Assembly: GCF_038396675.1 (NCBI RefSeq) | Contig: NC_088934.1 | Location: 41,766,001-41,830,000, forward strand | Reading direction: 5' to 3' | DNA: 64,000 nucleotides | Source: Hydra vulgaris | Lineage: Eukaryota > Cnidaria > Hydrozoa > Anthoathecata > Hydridae | Shown: piece after piece, positions 59,801-64,000 of the stretch | Numbering within the stretch: the stretch's first letter is position 1 | Layout: every line of letters starts with the position of its first letter | The notes under the pieces: model-generated | Seen by the model: only the letters and a program-made list of their open reading frames with translations | Told to the model about the DNA's origin: nothing | The model's database searches: none | Translations under genes and position numbers: made by a program

Positions 59801-60396
59801 GTCAATTAATGTTAGACCGTTTATTGTATTGCATATTTGGCTCCCTGATGTTTTTAACTTTATTTTTTGTTTACTAAAAAAAATATATTCCAAGAAGTTG
59901 TTTGGCAAACTCAGAGATAGCGAAATCGTGTATTCATTTTGTTCCAATTATTTTAAATTTGCTTTTAAAAAAGCCACTCTTTAATGAAAAATCAAATATT
60001 CAATTAACTTAGAAACATAACCAATAAAAAGTACAAAATCTACGCAATTAGTTGCTTCTTTGCTTCTTGCTAATTATTCCTTGCAAAACTTCTCTAAAAT
60101 AACATTAAGTTTCACTATAAAATAGGGGAGTCATCAAAAAGTACAGGTGTGGAAAACTTTGTTAAACTTGTTTATTTTCGATTATTATATATTATTTGAA
60201 ATATTATACGGTATTTGATATTTGGCTTTACAAGGCCTTATACCAAATACCTCACAAAATCGATTTATAGGTAAGGCCTTTCTTTTTCATTTTCATATTT
60301 CATAAAAGCAAATCTTTTTTATTTTTAAATTATAAATCATCTAACTAGACCAATTTTGAACATATTTATTTCTATTAATAGTTATTTCTATTAAAA
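59801..60396. other. Intergenic, no gene recognised
   Basis: Contains GGTATTTGATATTTGG and its near-complement CCTTATACCAAATACC (about 60210-60252), a minor hairpin. Nothing coding. Confidence 0.4.
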
Positions 60397-60606
60397 GTTA
60401 TTTCTATTATTTTTTCTATTTTAATATTATTCTATTATTTCTATATTACTATTATTCTATTATTTTTTCTATTTTATATTATTACTATTTCTATATTAAT
60501 AGTTATTTCTATTATTTTTTCTATTTTAATATTATTCTATTATTTCTATATTACTATTATTCTATTATTTTTTCTATTTTATATTATTACTATTTCTATA
60601 TTAATA
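60397..60606. repeat. 105-bp tandem repeat, two full copies
   Basis: Units start at 60397 and 60502 (period 105) and a partial third at 60607. They are made of TATTTCTATT-type words and appear identical apart from the edges. Confidence 0.92.
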
Positions 60607-60769
60607 GTTATTTCTATTAATAGTTATTTCTATTAAAAGTTACTTTTTCAGTATACTGAAAATAATAATTAACTTACTTTAAAAATAATTAATAATAACT
60701 TTATTTTGTGAATTTTTTTGAAGGTTTTTCTATTGTAAATTAGGCACTATTCGAATGCGTATATCTAAA

Positions 60770-61237
60770 AATGACTTTAATAACAGGAGGAGGAGGGGAG
60801 GGGGGTGAATGAATTTTTTTATGTTACAATATAAGAATTTTTATCACAAATTTCATTTTATAAATCCAAACTAATAATTTTTACACAACACGCATCAAAC
60901 TATTTAATTCTAGCGTGGCTTGCGGTCAAATGCGAATTTTCTAACAGCTGTTTTATCATAATTTCAATAGGATTTAATACGCTGATTTTATACTTTGGTG
61001 AGAAATAAACCAAAATTTTTGACAAATCGCGATTTACTAGGTCGGCGAGTTTTAAAGTTTATTTACACTGAAAGTTTTTGTTTTATCAGTGACTGAAAGA
61101 ACTATTTTTTCTAATCTTTAAGGTCAATTTTCACTGATTTTTTTTTTCTAGTTTTGAGATATAAAATGGGTGGGAAAATTGTCCAAAAATTGATAAACGT
61201 CTCCCCCCCCCCTCCTTTTTTTTTATTAAGGACTTGA
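60770..61237. mobile_element. Possible MITE with G-rich termini
   Basis: Left end TTTAATAACAGGAGGAGGAG, then GGGAGGGGGG; minus-strand right end CTTAATAAAAAAAAAGGAGG, then GGGGGGG. The interior of about 400 bp is non-coding. G-rich strands at both ends face inward. It ends where the LINE tail begins. Confidence 0.45.
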
Positions 61238-64000
61238 GAGTATTATTTTTTTTATTTTTTTATTTTATTTTATTTTGCCGTTTAACAAATTTGACAGTTT
61301 CCATAAATTTACAATTAAGTTAATGGCCGGAGCAAGAAGAAGGCATAATTTGCCTTATCGCCAAGCACCGTGTTACAATTTATAATTTTTACAAAGTTGC
61401 TTCAAGAATATATAACATAAAAGAAAAATTAAATGAATGTTTACAAAAGATATATAATAAATAAAGTAAAATATCGTTTAATACATAATATCATAATTAG
61501 ATTGAGTAAAAGTAAGAGTTAATATATAAAACTTTATATATATTTTAAGTAAAATATATAAAAGATAAAGTAAAATATCATAACTAGATTAGGTAAAAGT
61601 AAAAGTGAATATATAATAACTTTATATATATAAATACGCACAAAAAATAAAATAAAAAGCGAGAAAATGTGATTTTTGATAATGATTATTGTCAAAAAAT
61701 TTTAACCTTTTTTTTTTTTTTTCTTTTCTTTCGAATAATTACGAAAATACGAATAATTAACTTGTTTTTCAGTTTTTAAATTATATATCTGATCTATTTT
61801 TAAAAGAAAGACTTATAATAATATAAATCAAAATCTGCGTTTAAAACAAACTGTTTTGAATCAGTTTTAAACTGATGAAGAGATTTTTTTTTTCCGGAAA
61901 CAATGTTTGGAAATCTTTTCCACAAAAGTGGTCCGCGATTCTAAATTGAATAAGAAACTTGTTTAGAATAAGATTTTGGTATAACAAAGTTGTTAGCGGA
62001 AAATCTTGTAGCATATTTATGGTGTATTACTTTAAAATAAGTTTCAAATATTTTGGGGGACAGTCCATATTTTGTTTTATACATGAACAGTAGAACAAGA
62101 TGGATATTAAGTTTGAAAATATTCAGGGCACCAATTACACGTAAAAGAGGTTCACAAGGAACCGCTCTACCAGATCCAAATATGATTCTAACAGCATGTT
62201 TTTGCTTGCTATAAAGTTTTTTTAGCTTAGTGTAATTAGTACTTGCCCACATGATGTTGCCGTAAGTTAAGTAACTATGTATAAAGGAAAAATATAAACT
62301 TTTTAAGGACTTAAAATTTAAAAGTGGCTTAACTCTATAGATCATGCCAATGCTTTTTGAAATTTTTTTTTCTATAGAATTTATATGCGCTTTCCAAGAT
62401 AGCTTTTCATCAAAGTTCACACCTAAAAAATTTACAGATATTTGCCTTTTGATGTTAGTTTTATTCATCAAAAGATTGGGAAGAATAAATGGTATTTCTT
62501 TTGTTTTGCTTGGTTTGTGGAAAAGAGAAAATTTAATTTTTTGAATATTCAAAGACAATTTGTTGCATACAAACCATTCATTTACTTTTTTTTAATTCTT
62601 CATTTACTTCTGTAAAAAGTGTTTCAATATTTTTGTGAGAATAAAAAAGATTTGAGTCATCTGCGAATAAAATAAAATTTAATAGGTTTGATGTTGAAGA
62701 CAAATCATTTATGTATAGTAAAAAAAGTAAGGGTCCAAGTATAGAACCCTGTGGGACTCCGCAATTTACAGTTTTTTTGGTCGTTTCTAAACTTTCAAAT
62801 TGTACATATTGTTTTCTGTTTGAAAGGTAACTTTCAAACCAGAGTAAGTTTGTCTCCTTTATTCCGTAATACTCCAGTTTTTTTTATTAGAATGGAATGA
62901 TTCACCGTATCAAAAGCTTTCGACAGATCAATGAAAACTCCTAACGTATAATAGTCTTCTTTAAAAGCATTAGATAAGTGATTAACTAATTCTAACTATT
63001 GCATGATCTGTTGAGTGTTGCTTTTTGAAACCAAATTGGTTACTGTATAACATGTTGTTTTCAGTTAAATGATTATACAGCCTATTGTACACTATACGTT
63101 CAAGCAATTTCGAGAAACAAGATAAAACAGATATAGGCCTGTAATTAGAGGGTTCTGACTCATCTTCAGACTTAAATACTGGAGTTACTCTAGCAATTTT
63201 TAATTTATCCGGAACTTTACCTGATTTAAGTGACTGATTGAATATATGAAACAAAGATGGTTCAATTATATCATAGACTAATTTTAATATATTAACGCTA
63301 ACTTCATCCGATCCTGCACTTTTGTTACTTTTTAAGCTTAGTAATGCAGTCCGCAACTCGCGTTATCTAGCTTTGACTCATTCATTTTTTTATTAGAATT
63401 TGTTAGATAAGAATCAAATGTTGAAGAAGTTAAAGGAATTCTTTGCGCTAAATTAGAACTAACATTTATGAAGAAGCTGTTTAGTTCTTCAGCTATGAGT
63501 GCTTTATCGTATATTGTTTCACCGTCAATTTAAAGTTTTTTTGGCAGAACATTATTTTTATATTTGTTTTGTCCAATTATTTCTTTAATAGCATTCCAAG
63601 TTTGTTTAGTATTTCCATCTGCATTTTCTAGTAATTTCGAATAATATACTTTTTTAGAGTATTTTTTGATTTTTTCAAATAAATTTTTATTGTTTTTATA
63701 TTTTGCTTCGTTTGAATATGTTTTTTTTTAAAGAAATTTTTCATAAAGTTTTTGTTTTTTCCTTGATGATTTTAGTAAGCCTTTTGTCATCCAAGGCGAT
63801 AGAAGTGATTTTGAATTCACATAAAGCTTTTTTACAGGAAACGCTTTATCGTATTGTTTACAAAATTGCGCTAGAAAAAGTTCATAAGCATTGTTAGCAT
63901 CACGTGTTTGGAGAACAAGCTTCCAATCAACGAAATTAATTAGAAGGTTGCGAAATTGTTGTATGGAGTTTTCATTGATCTGTCGCTTGTAAATAATGTG
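61238..64000 (-). pseudogene. CR1-like LINE, linker to 3' tail, runs off the window
   Basis: From 64000: pre-RT linker (KKTYSNEAKYKNNKNLFEKI, NTKQTWNAIKEIIGQNK, LNSFFINVSSNLAQ), then RT with NKSAGSDEVSVNILK, KSGKVPDKLKIARVTPVFK, NYRPISVLSCFSKLLERIVY, FGFKKQHSTDHAI, VFIDLSKAFDTVNHSIL, NCGVPQGSILGPLLFLLYIN, FILFADDSNLFYSH, NEWFVCNKLSLNIQKIKF, FLGVNFDEKLSWKAHINSIE, YFSFIHSYLTYGNIMWAS, then a stop at 61941 just before NRGPLLWKRF. Only a few shifts and stops, so it is one of the better-preserved copies. The 3' UTR has GGCGATAAGGCAAATTATGC, CTTCTTCTTGCTCCGGCCAT, TTAAACGGC and a tail of (AAAAT)n at 61238-61275. The 5' part is outside the window. Confidence 0.92.

Overview
The window reads as a very AT-rich invertebrate chromosome segment dominated by degraded transposable elements, long (TA)n tracts and fold-back repeats. 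The mix points to a cnidarian, most likely Hydra: CR1/Jockey-like, L1/Tx1-like, hAT, pogo, Tc1, CACTA, P/THAP and tRNA-SINE relics sit beside an NB-ARC/TPR receptor-like gene and a Death-domain exon. The organism is an inference; there is no marker gene. There are no operons, no rRNA genes and no intact tRNA genes.

1-8.9 kb holds a LINE reverse-transcriptase scrap, a tRNA-like SINE relic, a hAT fragment, a 30-31 bp minisatellite and a BED-finger hAT transposase pseudogene. 8.9-12.1 kb is a pogo-like transposon with TIRs and TA duplication, into which a short LINE 3' end has inserted. 12-17.3 kb holds a LINE 3' scrap, a 36-bp palindrome, an inverted copy of the minisatellite, a pogo-like relic with a 139-bp hairpin and a small MITE.

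17.65-19.9 kb (minus) is the main host-gene candidate: one exon encoding NB-ARC plus eight 42-residue TPR units, with two frameshifts and one stop. At 31.75-32.0 kb, same strand, a Death-domain exon has consensus splice sites on both sides. Its downstream phase matches the acceptor of the NB-ARC exon, so one Death-NB-ARC-TPR (NLR-type) gene with an 11.9-kb transposon-filled intron is a reasonable model. That candidate intron contains two SINEs, a CR1-like LINE split by a TIR element that itself carries an L1/Tx1-like LINE, a MITE and a hAT pseudogene.

32-44 kb: hAT N-terminal pseudogene, an unclassified transposase, a THAP/P-element pseudogene, two Tc1 copies (one complete element with long IR/DR ends, nested in a fold-back repeat) and a 3' LINE. 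44-48 kb has little. 48.06-54.13 kb is a two-gene CACTA-like element, both genes broken. 54.3-57.25 kb is a Jockey/CR1-like LINE; 57.7-59.05 kb a TIR element with a degraded ORF; 59.5-61.2 kb repeats and a MITE; 61.2-64 kb another CR1-like LINE running off the edge.

No gene in the window is both complete and undamaged. The most interesting signals are the NLR-type exons, the LINE 3'-UTR hairpin with a compensatory change, the nested fold-back/Tc1 locus and the two-gene CACTA element.
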